64,000 nt of DNA from Asparagopsis taxiformis (GCA_030407315.1 JALQPE010000436.1:152657-216656); one strand, 5' to 3'. Shown: positions 1 to 12,400, counted from the first letter of the stretch. Numbers and translations are program-made. The notes: generated by a model from the sequence alone, not told the origin.

Positions 1-564
1 TTCTACGTTACGTATTACGTTTTCGCCTAACGAGGCTTCGTCTCCGTCGAGCTGCGTACTCCCTACCCTTCGCCACACGTGAGGCTGATCGCGTGTAGTG
101 CCTACGGGCTTGGTTGAGAGCGCCTCCGGTGACGTACCACCTCGTTCATTAACGTAGTCCACGCGTGGATCGTTCGTCGTGACGCCCGTGTCTACCTGCT
201 AACCTATTCTCTACCCTATCCTTTCTTTGCTACCGAACATACAGTCAAACACCAGCGGGTGGCACTGTTTCGTTGTTCGTTTCGTTTCGTAAGGACAGCG
301 TGTCCGTACCAGCTACTCTAGAACTAACTTACCACAACTATTGCCTCGGAGCCGAAGCAAGTCGCCCTTTTATTCTAGTTCTAGCTTCTACTTTCTACAA
401 CAGCTACTATTCTAGGTGGCTAGTAAATTCAAAATTGTACGTAACATAATGTTGACGTTTCCGTCTGACTAAAAAGATTAGTGTTACCAATCTTTTGATT
501 CAAATTGTAGCCTACCATTTATGTAGATTGAATAGTGTTGGCTACGAATTGTTGCCCACGAACA
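1..564 (-). repeat. 3' LTR of a Ty1/copia-like retrotransposon (runs off window start)
   Basis: On the minus strand the pol remnant ends at 598. After a short spacer a purine run (565-576) is followed directly by TGTTCGTGGGC, the expected start of an LTR after a polypurine tract. The LTR would then run leftwards to and probably beyond base 1, so its other end and its partner LTR are not visible. The boundary rests on the purine run and the TG start only; no second LTR copy is available in the window. Confidence 0.55.
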
Positions 565-576
565 CTTCCCTCTCTT
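565..576 (-). promoter_or_regulatory. Polypurine tract of the copia element
   Basis: On the minus strand this reads AAGAGAGGGAAG and immediately precedes the TG that opens the LTR. In LTR retrotransposons this position primes plus-strand DNA synthesis. The identification is positional. Confidence 0.5.
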
Positions 577-597
577 GAAATCCGAGGACGGTTCGAC

Positions 598-2012
598 TTA
601 ATGCTCGATTACATACTGTTCCACGGGATGAGAGATCTTATGAGTTTCAGGAAGATTCTTTAGAGCTTCATTGCATGCAAGTTTGGTCAGACCATCGGCC
701 AGGTTAAACTCGGATTTCATCAAGGCAACGTTATTGATCTCTTTTTCGTTGTACGCTTGACGTGCAGCAGCAATATATATCATTAGCCTTTTTTCCGTAG
801 TGTATTTAGATTTTGTAATTAAGTCGAAGAGAGCCTTGGAATCAGTTAACACCAGGAGAGGAATAGTTTTGTTTAAAACTTTCCCAAGATCAAACTTAAT
901 TGCGTATGCGGCGTCAAATGTGTCAGCAAAGGCGAATGTTTCAGCTGCCATAGAAGAACTGGCAATGCGCCTGGATCTGTGCGAAGAGTACCTCAGAATA
1001 GAGCAATTGTTCATGTGCATCTGAGAGTAATATTATGAACCCGATTTGGGACGAGTTGTCATTGTTATTGGAGAAAGATGCATCAGAGTACGTAGTAATG
1101 CGAAATGTCTCTTGATCAAGCTTTGGAAAGTGAAGAGAACGGGATTTAGTTTTCTTCAAGTGTTCTATCACGCGGTTAATGTCACGTATATGAATTGACT
1201 GGAATGTATTCGAGGTGGCGGCGGAAGGTCTGGGAACAGCGAAAGCTATGTCAGGACGGGGGTTCGTAAACCAGTTTAACTTTGCTCTTATGGATCGGAA
1301 ATCTTCGAAAGAGCAATCGGATTTCAGTGATTCCAGTCTCCCGATGTATTCTGATTGAGACAAGGATTTAGGGTATTTATCGTCTCTAGACTGTAGTCCA
1401 GTAAAGGTAAAGGACAATTTCTCGGGATCTTTGGTGTCAAAGGTAGAGGCCGTCATGTATTGGGATGATTGTTCGAATTTCTTCGTTCCGCAACGAATTA
1501 TGTCGTCAACGTATGAACCAGATATCCCCACGAGTCTGTTCCCTATATGTTTGAAAAATAATGAGAAATCTCCTGTAGTTTGCTTCATTCGTAAGTCTTT
1601 GACATGGTGGGAGTGTAATGTTTCACCCTAATAGTCACCAGCATCTGTGAGTCCATAAAGAGTATTTATGACTTGTAGAAGTTCTCCGTGCTTAATCTCC
1701 ATGATGTTTGGCTTAATAAACACGTCACGCTTTAATTTAGATGCAGACTGTAGGTAAGCTTGATTGATGTCGGTGGACCATACTTTGAAGCCGAATAGGC
1801 TTGCCAGGGCGAGGAGAGTTCTGATTGAGGATTCTTTTAGAGTCGTCGAATTATGAACAATTGTTCTCCTTTCTTTGTCTCTATGCTCTCCAAGGACGAG
1901 TCGAGCTTTCAAGACTTCTTTGTTGTTTTCGCCATTCTTGATTGTGAGTACAAAACGAGAGGGTATTATATTTGCGTTTTCGGGTAAGTCTTCTTGGAGT
2001 ACAATTTTGAAA
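598..2012 (-). pseudogene. Ty1/copia pol fragment: reverse transcriptase and RNase H
   Basis: This is the 3' part of a copia polyprotein. In order it shows the first RT block (LQEDLPENANIIPSRFV and a DINQAYLQS stretch near 1745-1775), then LYGLTDAGDY, the catalytic YVDD box near 1510, and an RNase H region (KSRRIASSSMAAET type motif and LTDSKALFD) to 598. It is broken: an in-frame TAG lies at 1628-1630 where the family normally has Trp after AGDY, and a frameshift lies near 1010-1020 at the RNase H junction. Gag, protease and integrase are missing because homology stops at about 2013, where another element begins. It cannot encode an intact enzyme. Confidence 0.85.
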
Positions 2013-2470
2013 CACAACATGAGCAACTTTTGGAAAACCCCATTGATTTCACTGGTTGAAACCTGTAGATTTCAATAGAATAGGCGACCAACGTGAAAAT
2101 TGTAAATTTGAGTGGAAAGAACCATGCGACGTAGCTGGATACAGTAGTGAATATGCGTGGAAAAAACCAGAGGAGGGCGATGGCCAGGACAGGCCGTAAG
2201 GCTGGTTCTGTACTGTACTCATGTTTGGTTTGTCAGGGTTGGTTTGGTGTATGGTTCTAAACTTGCGCGTGACCACTTCGCAGCGACCGGCTGTGGCTGG
2301 AGAATAACCATTGACATTACAAATTTTTTCGGTGGATTAGGAGCAATGTCAAACCAGCGACAGATACAGTACGGCGGATGGGTGAAACCAGTGCATGGCC
2401 TGGTTTCGGAGGGCGGATATGCTGGTTTCGGAACCCTCCTTACAACAAGTGTAGTCGGGCACATGAGATA
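2013..2470. repeat. Subterminal motif array of element Y (AACCAG/CTGGTT)
   Basis: The stretch contains about eight copies of AACCAG or its complement CTGGTT, often with an extra A or T, in both orientations (for example near 2059, 2165, 2201, 2352, 2385, 2401 and 2423). Dense short motifs in both orientations next to a terminus are typical of transposase binding regions in CACTA-like elements. The ORFs across it (2157-2471 plus, 2219-2464 minus) are explained by the repeats. Confidence 0.5.
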
Positions 2471-2869
2471 AATCGGCAGATGGACAAGCTCTAATGGGGA
2501 GGTATGAGTAGAACAGACTCGTTATCGTGCTTGTGAGCTAGGTGTAGGTAGGATATGACATCTAAACATAGAAGACCTGCTGGTGTTCCTGAAACGTAAA
2601 ACAGATATGGAAAGCGCAGATGCAGTTCAATTCGGGGGGAATGAGCAAGTAAAGTCGAGAACAAATAGGATAAGTTTGTTAGCTACTATACAAGTATAAA
2701 GAGCGTACTACTCAGTAGGAGGGTTGTGTTCGTAGAAGAGCAGTTGTCAATTTTGGATAGATAATGTTGGGAGGAGGGACTGATGTCATAGTAAAACGGT
2801 GGTATTGCTTCAGTTACGTATTTAAATTGTCGTGGTCTCTAGCACTGGAACTAATTTGGAAGGGTAACC
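2471..2869. other. No gene seen
   Basis: AT-rich sequence between the Y terminal array and the decayed family D gene. I see no coding signal or repeat here. Confidence 0.5.
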
Positions 2870-3480
2870 ATGGCGAACAGGCGTAAGTCAGCGAGGACTC
2901 GGTGGGCATAAGTTTATGGTAGCGCACAGAGATGCTCGTGCATGCTCGAAATGTGTGCACACATTTCACATGTGATAGCCATAAAGAAGCTGAAAATGAC
3001 CAGAGTGGAGAGGGCTTTGGGAAACAGCAAATGCCGGGGACAGGACTCTGTGAGAGTGATGGAGGGAATGATTGACATAAAACGATAGCTATGTCTTTGA
3101 GTATTAGGAGCAATATGTTCTGTGCGCTGCAAAGGGAACAATATGCACTGTGTGCAGTTCGAAGAGATGGGAAAATGGTGAAAGGTCCGTACGTGTACAG
3201 GATGGAGGTTGATGAATGACGGGGAGCGTGTACAGTGCATTCCGGAGTTCTTAGTAGATGTGTGAGTGGGGGAAGAACTGGGATGAGTGGAGGTGTGAAA
3301 ATTTTTCCCCTAGAATGGGATACTGTAGGACAGAGCAAACGAGAGAGGGTAGAGAAGGACAGTGGGAATTTTTCAGAGTAACATTCCGTATGTTTTATTC
3401 CATGGTTTCGACGAGCCGCGAAAGATAGCAAAATTGTTGTCAGAAGAAGTAGCGAAGAGAGCAGTTGAAGCGGAATGAAC
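2870..3480 (+). pseudogene. Decayed family D gene (Tudor-like/coiled-coil protein) of element Y
   Basis: A heavily damaged plus-strand copy. The best match is near 3105-3215, where the frame reads FCALQREQYALCAVRRDGK and then GPYVYRMEV. These align with FCVSGAKSNTWCLVRKNSS and GQYVHGMEL in the family D copy of element Z. Further on, FPLEWDTVGQSKRERVEK matches FRIEWQPITQKKRG. The start ATG at 2870 opens with MANRRKSARTR, resembling MTRRESLRIRR of the Z copy. Several stops and frameshifts interrupt it and most of the middle is missing. Its position just left of a minus-strand family C gene matches the D-C order of Z and E3, which strengthens the call. Confidence 0.5.
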
Positions 3481-3656
3481 TGAAAATCTCGAGATCCACT
3501 ATCGGGGAGAATTACCTAGAGTAAGAGGATATGGAAAGTTACTAGTAGAAAGAAGGAGATCACAGCAGTAAAATTGGCATTTATGAAGGTGATAATAACA
3601 GAGAAGAAAGTTTATAGCAGGGTTTGAAGTAGCTAGCTCTAGGTATGGGGCCAAAC

Positions 3657-5019
3657 TCACATTACGAGGGATATTACAAGCTGTTCATCTTTGTAGAGAA
3701 GTTGAAAATCTTCTGTGGCGTTGCAGGAAGGATTGGGATGCTCATGTGCCGTAGAGTGAAGGTCAGATTCATCAAATTTGATGGTCTCATATTCTTGGGC
3801 AGATACGTTACTCTTCTTCCGAATTAAACAGGAGAGTAGCTCTCCACCAGGGATGTAGTCCCAAAGGTCGAGGCAGTCGGGATTTCCAGCGCGTGGGAAG
3901 CCATCTTTGCATAATCTTCTGCATTGAGCATTGCGTAGAAGAGGGACTTCAAACATAGAGCAATTTTGTAAGTGGCGAGAATACTTTCCGTGCTGTAACA
4001 GAGAATGTGACGTTGATTGCACTGAGTGAGGCTGCTGAGAAGAATCATGGCGGTAGTGAGGAAGTAGAATTTTATCACCGCTTTTCTCTGCTGTGAGGTA
4101 CTGCGGGATGAGGAGACAGCATCTGTGTCTGTGACGGAAACATTATAGGTGAGCTGAACGATGAGCTCCTCACAGCCGAGTGTGAAAGCATTGAAGATTT
4201 TGTCGTTTTCTTCATAAACTTTGTGTGCTTCAGTACTGTTCCCGTACGCTCTCGTCGTAGTAGGAATGGAATCGGGGGGGACGAATGGAGAGCTCATTGC
4301 TTCCAGTCATGAACGAGCCATGGTTTCTGCTCGCAGGATTTTCGAGGAGAGCGGCGCCGAAGTCTTGGTGGAGAAGAAAGAAGGACGATTTGAGGAGCTC
4401 TAGTTTCACAGTCTTTCTGGAGTTGTTGGAGAACTTTATGAGTGCACGCAGCGCGGAAGTATCGATTAGAACTGGTGCAGTGTCGGGGGGAGCGAGACCA
4501 GAATTTCTGAAAGTGGGGGACGAGAGTGAGGGAGCTTGAATAGATTACATGTCGGAGTCGGTAGATAGTCTTTTCCGCTTTGAAGGGGGCTCGAAGAGGT
4601 TGTCTTCGTCGGTAGGCATCGCGAGAGCAAATGCTTCGCGAAGAGCTTGAGTTGGGAGGCGCACCCAGGCGGGCTTGTTCAGAGGCACAACAGTCACGTT
4701 ACGAACTGGATAGCTGCAGAGTTCTGTCGACATTTTGAGGTCATCTTCTTCTCCAGGGTCTGCTAGTCCTGCCTTGCGCATGTTAGAATTCTTCCATCTA
4801 ACGATGTGGTCATTGGCCATCGAAAAGAAAGCAGAGCCGACGATGGACCGCTTGGAATGTGTGGTGTCTGAAGGAGCGGAAGAGAGTTGGGAGAAGGACA
4901 ACGCGGTGAGGAGCAGAGCTGGACATGAATTGGATGGTTGAGAGGCGTTTGCAGAGGAGGTTTCGAACGGAGTGCCAGTCTTCACCAATTCCTTGATGGT
5001 GCAGTGAGCTAAAAAGTGA
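3657..5019 (-). pseudogene. Decayed family C gene (coiled-coil element protein) of element Y
   Basis: Minus-strand remnant in at least two frames. It shares blocks with the Z copy at 31364-32930: MANDHIVRWKNSN and DPGEEDDLKM (4745-4815), then TSALRALIKFSNNSRK with FFLLHQD (about 4370-4470), TTRAYGNSTEAHKVYEENDK (about 4200-4265), and a C-terminal helical block. Frameshifts lie between about 4300 and 4540 and near 4020. The N-terminal coiled coil expected upstream is absent because element Z begins at 5020. The function of the family is unknown. Confidence 0.75.
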
Positions 5020-5667
5020 CACAGCATAAGCAATTTTTGGAAAAATCAGTACATTTTATGGTCTGGACCATTAGAAATTGGTGGAATGGCAAACCATCAA
5101 AAAATCCCAGAAATTACTGGCGCCGTGCCATAGATAAATTGTGGAAATAACGTAAAGAATAGAGTGGAATGAAACTGCGCCATGGGAGTGGGTATAAGCA
5201 CCGTGACAGGTGGAATTTTCCAGTACTGTACGGAAAAATAACATTGGAAAGGACAAAGACACGTCGCGTTGGTCATGATGGTGACCAGAGGTGGCATATT
5301 CCATTATTTTTGGAAATTCCATGCTGGAATGATGCAACGGCGGAACTATATGTATGACAGTACCATGATGGACTCGAACCATGATCTTTGATGGTCACTC
5401 TGGTCTGTGGAATGGATGGCAGCCGTAGCAGTGCAAGGACGGTAGAGGGATGGACCGGTACTGACTGTTCCCATGTGCTATCCACGTAGATGACGTCACA
5501 TTTTGGATGTCCATGAGGAATATGATATCATATGGAAGAGGAGAACTGCAAAGTGTATGACGTTAACTAGCCTATCTCGATATGGTCATTGTTGTATCAT
5601 AGATAGGGTATGGTCGAAAGAATGGAACCATCTAGAATGATTTTTAGCACAGATAATACGTATTATA
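5020..5667. mobile_element. Element Z, piece 1: left terminus
   Basis: Z begins with CACAGCATAAGCAA at 5020, interrupting the family C gene of Y. The first 25 bases match the start of Y at 2013 with three differences. The piece holds only the subterminal array and is cut at 5668 by element E1. I infer that Z resumes at 29065, because the next genes there (D, C, B, A, transposase) form a full decayed set that otherwise lacks a left end. Confidence 0.5.
5045..5460. repeat. Subterminal motif array of element Z (TGGAAT/ATTCCA)
   Basis: Repeated TGGAA(T) and its complement occur in both orientations, for example near 5128-5135, 5163, 5210, 5297-5332 and 5408. A small perfect palindrome ATGGTCTGGACCAT lies at 5059-5072. 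Short ORFs across this region on both strands are side effects of the symmetric repeats. The position just inside the inferred Z terminus mirrors the arrays of Y and E3. Confidence 0.45.
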
Positions 5668-5707
5668 GCCGTACGTCTGTGTTCTCGGAAATGGACGCGG
5701 ACGTCCA
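5668..5707 (+). repeat. Left terminal inverted repeat of E1
   Basis: Begins GCCGTACGTCTGTGTT. It matches the reverse complement of 29025-29064 at 38 of 40 positions and ends in GGACGCGGACGTCCA, which includes the GGACGTCC palindrome that recurs in the internal E1 repeats. Confidence 0.85.
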
Positions 5708-5900
5708 CAACCTCTAGTACACCTAGTATTACTAGGCGGACGTCCATGTTGTCCAGTATTTTTGGATGTCCGCCTAGAACCGGACGTCCATGCGGTCTAG
5801 TACGTCTAGTATTACTAGGGCGACATTCATTGTTTCTAGTACCACGGATGTCCCCCTCGGGATGGACTTCCGCCATGTCTATGTCCACCTAGGACGGGCG
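5708..5900. repeat. Left subterminal region of E1 (GGACGTCC and CTAGTA motifs)
   Basis: GGACGTCC or close variants recur at about 5731, 5756 and 5783, interleaved with CTAGTA/TACTAG motifs and a duplicated CTAGTATTACTAG. The same two motifs flank the right end (28360-29020). They are candidate transposase binding sites by position. Confidence 0.6.
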
Positions 5901-5949
5901 CCGGTTCAGAAATTCAAAAATTTCGACCCCAGAAATTTCTGCCGCCGTG

Positions 5950-7030
5950 CTCGACATGGATGTCCGCATCCATCACGGCGACCACTCTATTTTTCCTTGT
6001 CGGTCGACTCCAATTTCGTCTTTAATTTTTTCATCCTCTCGCTCACACCCCCTTCCTGTTGGTGCTCACCTCCCCCGTACTGTACCTCAAACACCCCCAA
6101 TACCACTCTAGCACGCATTTTCAGATACCTATCCCCGCTTCCACGGTGCACACCTCCATTCCATACCTACTTTTCTGCTCTACCGTACAGATTTCGTATA
6201 ACCAGTCCTCATACTACCTCAGAATAGGGCAAAACACCCCCTATCTCCTCGACCATGCTCTCCCCCATCACCTTTGAAACGTATTGTTCTTCAGTACCCT
6301 CTCTCCTCTACCCTCAACCCCTCTCCTTCGCCCTCTACACAACCTTCCCCTGCAGCTTACTCTTCCAAAACCTCTCACTCCCCATCCCGTACCCGACCTG
6401 CTCCACCCCTCCCTCCCTCAGCTGCTCCATGCCCCCACGCCATCCGCATCTTCGATACCGTATACACCACCACCACCGGCCCACGCTCCCGCTCCCCCGC
6501 CGTATCCCCAGAAACCTCCCCGCTCTGAACATATCACATATCAACCCCCCACTTCGCACCCTTCCTCCCACTCCCCTCCCTCCCCAAATACAATAACCCC
6601 CTTCTTCTCCATCACATCCCCACTCACCACAGCCAGAACAGACGCCACCCCCTCCCCTTCTTTCTCCTCACTTTCCTAAAAACCCCTCCTCTCGGCGCCT
6701 TCAACCGCACCCTCCTACGGTCCCACCTAAACACCTCCTCCGCCCTCACTACCCCAACACCCCGCAGCGTCTCCCCAATCCCCATAATATGCTTGTCGGC
6801 ACTCCTCTCCGAATCACAATCCATTCTAAACCCGCACTCCGTACATTTCCACCTCCCCCTGTACCATCCCAAGATTCCATCCCCCCACAGAACACATCCT
6901 CATACCACAGAAGAATTTTCTTCCTCTCATACCTCATCCTTAAAACCTCCATCAGCTCCATGTAAATTTCGATGAAAATATTTTCTCTACTATGCAATCT
7001 CAAACATGTATGAGCCTATGCCTTTCCGCT
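5950..7030 (+). other. C/T-rich, strand-biased stretch inside E1
   Basis: About 1 kb whose plus strand is dominated by C and T, giving overlapping ORFs of Pro, Ser and Thr in several frames at once (for example around 6059-6679). Coding in several frames with the same composition is a property of the base bias, not a gene. A comparable bias on the opposite strand lies inside the right end (26750-28300), so the two ends look mirrored. Confidence 0.5.
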
Positions 7031-7099
7031 TTGTCAACCCTGAATATTGGTACTCATGTATTCATAAAATAGGGCCACCCACATCCCTATCCCGTTCTG

Positions 7100-9240
7100 C
7101 AAGCTTTACAAACCACTAGACGCATACTCCACAACTATACAACAAACACTACTCGCTATTTCAGACGACGCGGTACACAAGTAGCGTAGTGTCAACCTTC
7201 CGTGACGCCTTCCCTGATGCGTACAAGTGGGAAACACGTCTAGACGTATATCAGAACTGAGTGCGGGAATTTTCGGCACAGGAGATGCTGGGCCACCAAA
7301 TTGATTTTTCGGAAATTTTAGAATTTCTGGGCTGGCCAGCAATGCAATCGAGCTGGACATCCACCGGACGTCCATTTCAGGTTGGTCGCGAGAGGGTGGG
7401 GCGGGACCATGATGAAACAAGGACCAAGACCTTTCCCTGACGTGTTGAGCCTGAAATCGACCCTTCGTGAGACGCGATTTTGGCTTACAGTTGGTGCTAA
7501 TAGAAGCCAGTGATAGCCCCGATCGGGGCGGCAGCCGGCTCCGGCTTACAGTTGGTGCTTACAGACGCCAGTGATAGCCCCCGATCGGGGCCGGCGGTCG
7601 GTTCCTGGGGCCGTTGTGGCCAAATTAGACACCCTGATTTGAATTAAAATTTGGGCTATTCTCAAAAACATGCACATGTGAACATGTTTTTGAGATGGGG
7701 GTGTGCCGTACGGCACAATCGACCGCCCAAATCGTTGATTTTTGCAATTTTTTGTGCCCGAAATTTTAGAATTTCTGGGCTGGCCAGCAGTGCATCTGAG
7801 CTGGACATCCACCGGACGTCCATTTCAGGTTGGTCGTGTGCTGCCTACATCCACGCATTGCAGAAACTAAGCCAGCGGGTTCACTACTAATACAAAGTAC
7901 ACGGAATATGAGTAACGTGATAGGTGAGTAGTGTTTGTGTTGAGGGAGTAAGGCGGGACCATTATGAAACACGGAAGAAGATGCGTACCTAGCATAACTT
8001 AGGCTTGAAGCCTGGAATCGACCCATCTTTCGGCGCCATTTAGCCTCACAGTTAGTGCTTACAGAAGCCAGTGATGACCCCGCTCGGGGCGGCGGTCGGT
8101 TCCTGGGGCCGTTGTGGCCAAATTAGACACCCTGATTTGAATTAAAATTTGGGCTATTCTCAAAAACATGCACATGTGAACATGTTTTTGAGATGGGGGT
8201 GTGCCGTACGGCACAATCGACCGCCCAAATCGATGTTTTTTGCAATATTTTTCTGTGCCCGAAATTTTAGAATTTCTGGGCTGGCCAGCAATGCAATCGA
8301 GCTGGACATCCACCGGACGTCCATTTCAGGTTGGTCGTGAGAGAGCGGGGCGGGACCATGATGGAACAAGGACCAAGACCTGTCCCTGGCGTATTGAGCC
8401 TGAAATTGACCCTTCGTCAGACGCCATTTAGCCTTACAGTTGGTGCTTACAGAAGCCAGTGATAGCCCCGATCGGGGCCGGTGGCCGGTGCCTGGGGCCG
8501 TTGTGGCCAAATTAGACACCCTGATTTGAATTAAAATTTGGGCTATTCTCAAAAACATGCACATGTGAACATGTTTTTGAGATGGGGGTGTGCCGTACGG
8601 CACAATCGACCCGCCCAAATCGTTGATTTTTGCAAGATTTTTTGTGCCCGAAATTGTAGAATTTCTGGGCTGGCCAGCAGTGCATCTGAGATGGACATCC
8701 ACCGGACGTCCATTTCAGGTTGGTCGTGTGCTGCCTACATCCACGCATTGCAGCAACTAAGCAGGCGAGTTCACTACTCATACAAAGTGCACGGAATACG
8801 AGTAACGTGATGGGTGAGTAGTGTTTGTCGTGGAGGAGTAAGGCAGGACCATGATGGAACAGGGGAAACGATGTCACCCTAGCATAACTTAGGCTTGAAG
8901 CCTGGAATCGACCCATCGTTAGGCGCCATTTAGCCTTACAGTTAGTGCTTACAGAAGCCAGTGATGACCCCGCTCGGGGCGGCGGTTCCGGTGCCTGGGG
9001 CCGTTGTGGCCAAATTAGACACCCTGATTTGAATTAAAATTTGGGCTATTCTCAAAAACATGCACATGTGAACATGTTTTTGAGATGGGGGTGTGCCGTA
9101 CGGCACAATCGACCGCCCAAATCGATGTTTTTTGCAATATTTTTTTGTGCCCGAAATTGTAGAATTTCTGGGCCGGCCAGGAATGCATCTGAGTTGGACA
9201 TCCACCGGACGTCCATTTCAGGTGATCGTGTATCGTGCAC
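7100..9240 (+). repeat. E1 repeat array 1 (palindrome-bearing modules)
   Basis: Direct repeats of a module that contains, in order, a GGCCGTTGTGGC box, a CATGCACATGTGAACATG imperfect palindrome, the perfect palindrome GTGCCGTACGGCAC (7703, 8201, 8590, 9093), a CTGGGCTGGCCAGCA box and a GGACGTCC box. Boundaries at 7620, 8118, 8507 and 9010 give module lengths of about 498, 389 and 503, so a short and a long version alternate. A partial module lies at 7230-7450. Lies just downstream of A1. The repeated small ORFs here (MGYSQKHAHVN type) are repeat shadows. Confidence 0.85.
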
Positions 9241-9497
9241 GTCCAGCCATTACCAGAAGCAAGTTGGCGATGAAGCACGTATAAACCCAATTGTTCTGCT
9301 ATTTCTAGCATAGACCATCGAGTCTAGAGATGTGAGGGAATCGTCCTGGAATCATGCTCCAACCCACTAGGGAATGGACAATCTAGTTTGAAAGCATGGA
9401 ACGGAAGTGCATTATAGTAGGTTCATAGATTGAAAGTGATAAAGGAGATGATTATATTCTCGATAATTGTTTGCTAAAGTAGTTGTTGTTAAGATAT

Positions 9498-12400
9498 CTA
9501 GCCGTCGGAAAACTGTTCTTCCTCTTCGTCCTCACTATGATAGTGAACTAGATATCCAGGTTGTCCCGGCAGAAGAGGCACTACCGGGGCCACACTCGGT
9601 GTGTGCATTACATCCTTGCGAGGTTCTGTCGTCTTCATCCGCATCATTCGGAGCTGCCCTGTCTTCGGCCTACCATCTTTCTTGACCGGGATGGGAACAA
9701 CTGTCTTGTGGCGAACATTGACAGGTGCCGGTTGACTTTGCCTTGCAGACCGGCGCGGAGCATTGGCGATGACTTCTTCTTCGAATCCCAACCGCCTGAT
9801 GAAACCAAACGAAACATTGTCGGGAATCGGATACGACGCATTCCTGAAATACGTGTGATACCTCGTTGTCGTGTGTGACACAACTCTGTCGACATGCCCT
9901 GCCCCGGCATGTTGTACATGGCCGTGACCGATGAAGACTGAACGTGGCGGAACGATTACCTTCTTCAGCTTCATCGTCTTGGCGTACATATCTAATTCCA
10001 GCGCTTTGGAAAAGACGTACTTGTGGGACCCTGGACACACCCAGATAGGGAATGGGTCATCTCCGTTGGCAATAACAAAGTAACCCGGAAGTTGATCTTT
10101 GCGGTCGCGAGGAGGAACAGGGAAATCATTGTGTGGGACCTGCCGAGGACACCCCTTTCCCGTTATCAAAAACCGTCCCCCAGATGCCGGCATGACAAGT
10201 TTTTCTCCCGGTAAACCGCACTCCTCCAGCCCTGTCAGCCGGACAAGGATTCCCAACCACACATCCAGCAGGGCTCGCCGCGTCACAAACTTGAACCGGT
10301 CGATATGCGTCTCATCGTTCTCGGCATAGTCAACCAGGCAGTGGCGCGTAGACGTGAAGCGAGCCCTCCCCTCATTCCGGTTCTTCTCGTCTGTTTCATC
10401 GTCCCCCGTATTGACAATGGGACTCCACAGCTGCCGGTTCCCAGGGTCCTTGTGCACCTGCTCCCCCTCCCACGTTCCCAAAAAGTACCGAAACAATTCC
10501 TGGTTAGGAATTTCTTCCATGAGACCCAAGTCAAATGGGAACTTGTCCGACGCATCTAGGTAGCTTACATCCGCGAAATTGTGCATCACCGTATACCCTC
10601 GCTCGTTGATTTCCGTTCGGCAATTGTGGAAGTACGCCATACCAGTGCCGGCCTCATACGAATCCTTCCAGCTTGTAGACATTCGCGCAACCTGAGCGAA
10701 GTCCAGCCTCGAGGGTAGAAACGTCGATGTAGGCTCACACATCGCCTTGGCAGCCATCTTCCACGCTGCGAAGAACATCGGATAGACGTGATCGATTTCG
10801 AATAGCACACGAGCCCGATGTTCTTCCGGAATATGCAGCCCCTCAAACACAGGGTCCATCGCCACTTGCTTCAAATACCTCACCTCTCTGCCCTCCTCAT
10901 CGATTTCCACACTCTCCAATAACAACCTGAGCTCAATCGGGGGCAGACAGCCAACCCTCACCGATGCGATGACATCCGCGGGACGCTGCGCCAGATGATG
11001 CCCTTCGGCTCGGTCTTCGAAATCGTCAGGAAGAGACGGCATACGGTCGTCGAAGAGGAGGTCGTCTTCAGAAGGAGAGTCACGAACGATGTAACCGTCT
11101 TCATCGACTTCCACTCCTTCCGGAACAGTGAATGTAATTGTCACTTCGCGGACCCCCTTGCTTTCGACTTGGCCCTCGTCTGCACCCTGTTTGTCTTCCT
11201 CGTCCGAAGCGGTATGGACAGATTCTTGGTTGGAGGGAGTCGCACCAGCACGTTGGTTATCTTGGGGGACAATCTCAACGGCAGAATCGGGGGAACGGGC
11301 GGAGTCTTCGTCAACCTCATCACCGGAAGCAGTGGCTTGTTGTTGATCGGTGGGTTTATCAACAACGGCCTGCTCTTCTTCCCCGGCGGATTGTTGTACC
11401 ACAACCGGCTCTTCTTCCTCGAGGCGTGTGCTCCCCGTCGAGCGAAGTCGCTGTGAACGGCGGCGGATGCCATGCGAAGCAGGCTCATGTTCGACATTCC
11501 GCTGCTTCTTGTGAGTGAGTCTCACATTGGCAGCAGAAGGGCGGCGTTTGCGTCGAGCCTTAGTCTTCTTCTTCAATGTCGGATTGAAAAACTCTTTCAA
11601 GTTCGTTTCCAAATCCTGTAAACGCGTGGTTCTCCGTCGCATTCGAACCTCACTGCTCCGGTCGTCCCCTCTATACATTGCAATGGCATTGGTGAGATGC
11701 CATTGCAACTCCTTCGGCTGCTTAACCGACCCAATTGCCATCTCTGTGCTCAGAAATGACTTGCGCATAATACTCTTTGGGCGCCCAAACGCAGCGTACA
11801 GAGAATTTGCTATTGCAGTCACGCGACGGACGTATGTATAAAAGTCGTTCACGTCAAAGCGTCCATCCGGACGTCCGCCATGAGCAGGGTTCAAGTACTC
11901 CGAAAGACCACGCAAGACGAAGACAAAGTTTTCTTCCAGCAACTCGCGCACTATCTTGTGGTCCAGGTGCGTTATCCCAATCTCGTTGCGGCGCTCGGAA
12001 TTGTTCAGCTCACGCAACACGTCGTCGAGAACAGGATGCTTCAGCGTTGCTATAGCCAAACGCGTCCACCGCCGAGCCGTGTTCGTCGAATTCATCATCC
12101 CCATGAACTGCGCCTCGAACAATGTTCGGATGACATCAGACTCACGCAAGTCGCCAGCGTTTTCCACGTTGTTTGCAACAGCAATCGTACGGATGAACTG
12201 CTGGATGGACGACAAGATTCGAACCAGGGAGCGCTCCGTCAGTTGCGTCCCAGTCGTATGGTTCGACTCTGCACTCTTGTGGATGATCTCATGAGGCTGG
12301 AGATCACTGTCGTCCTTGCGGCGAAGGTAGTACACATCCAGAGGCTGAGTAACCCAGCGCAAGCGGTTTGCCTCCTGTGGCAGCTTGGTTCTGTGCATAC

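Larger units (their letters stand above)
2013..5019. mobile_element. Element Y (left part): decayed large DNA transposon
   Basis: Y starts at 2013 with CACAACATGAGCAA, exactly where copia homology ends. The next 25 bases match the start of element Z at 5020 with three differences, so this looks like a conserved transposon end. Inside are a motif array (2013-2470), a decayed family D gene on plus, and a decayed family C gene on minus. This is the same convergent D-C layout as in Z and E3. Y is cut at 5020 by Z; its remainder would lie beyond the window. The extent is inferred from gene breakpoints and the shared terminus. Confidence 0.5.

Noticed and set aside
2814..3431. Minus-strand ORF of 205 codons
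   Set aside because: It lies opposite the decayed family D copy and shows no motif; the plus-strand matches explain the region better.
5668..5707. A clear target-site duplication for E1
   Set aside because: The flanking bases (ATA left, TTG right) do not match at 2, 3 or 8 positions, so none is claimed.
6059..6679. Several overlapping Pro/Ser-rich ORFs as possible genes
   Set aside because: Different frames give the same composition, as expected from a C/T-rich strand. No domain and no homologue in the other elements.
7651..9313. Repeated 80-180-codon ORFs (MGYSQKHAHVN and MFTCACF types)
   Set aside because: They recur in every copy of the E1 repeat module and read through its palindromes on both strands; they are repeat shadows.
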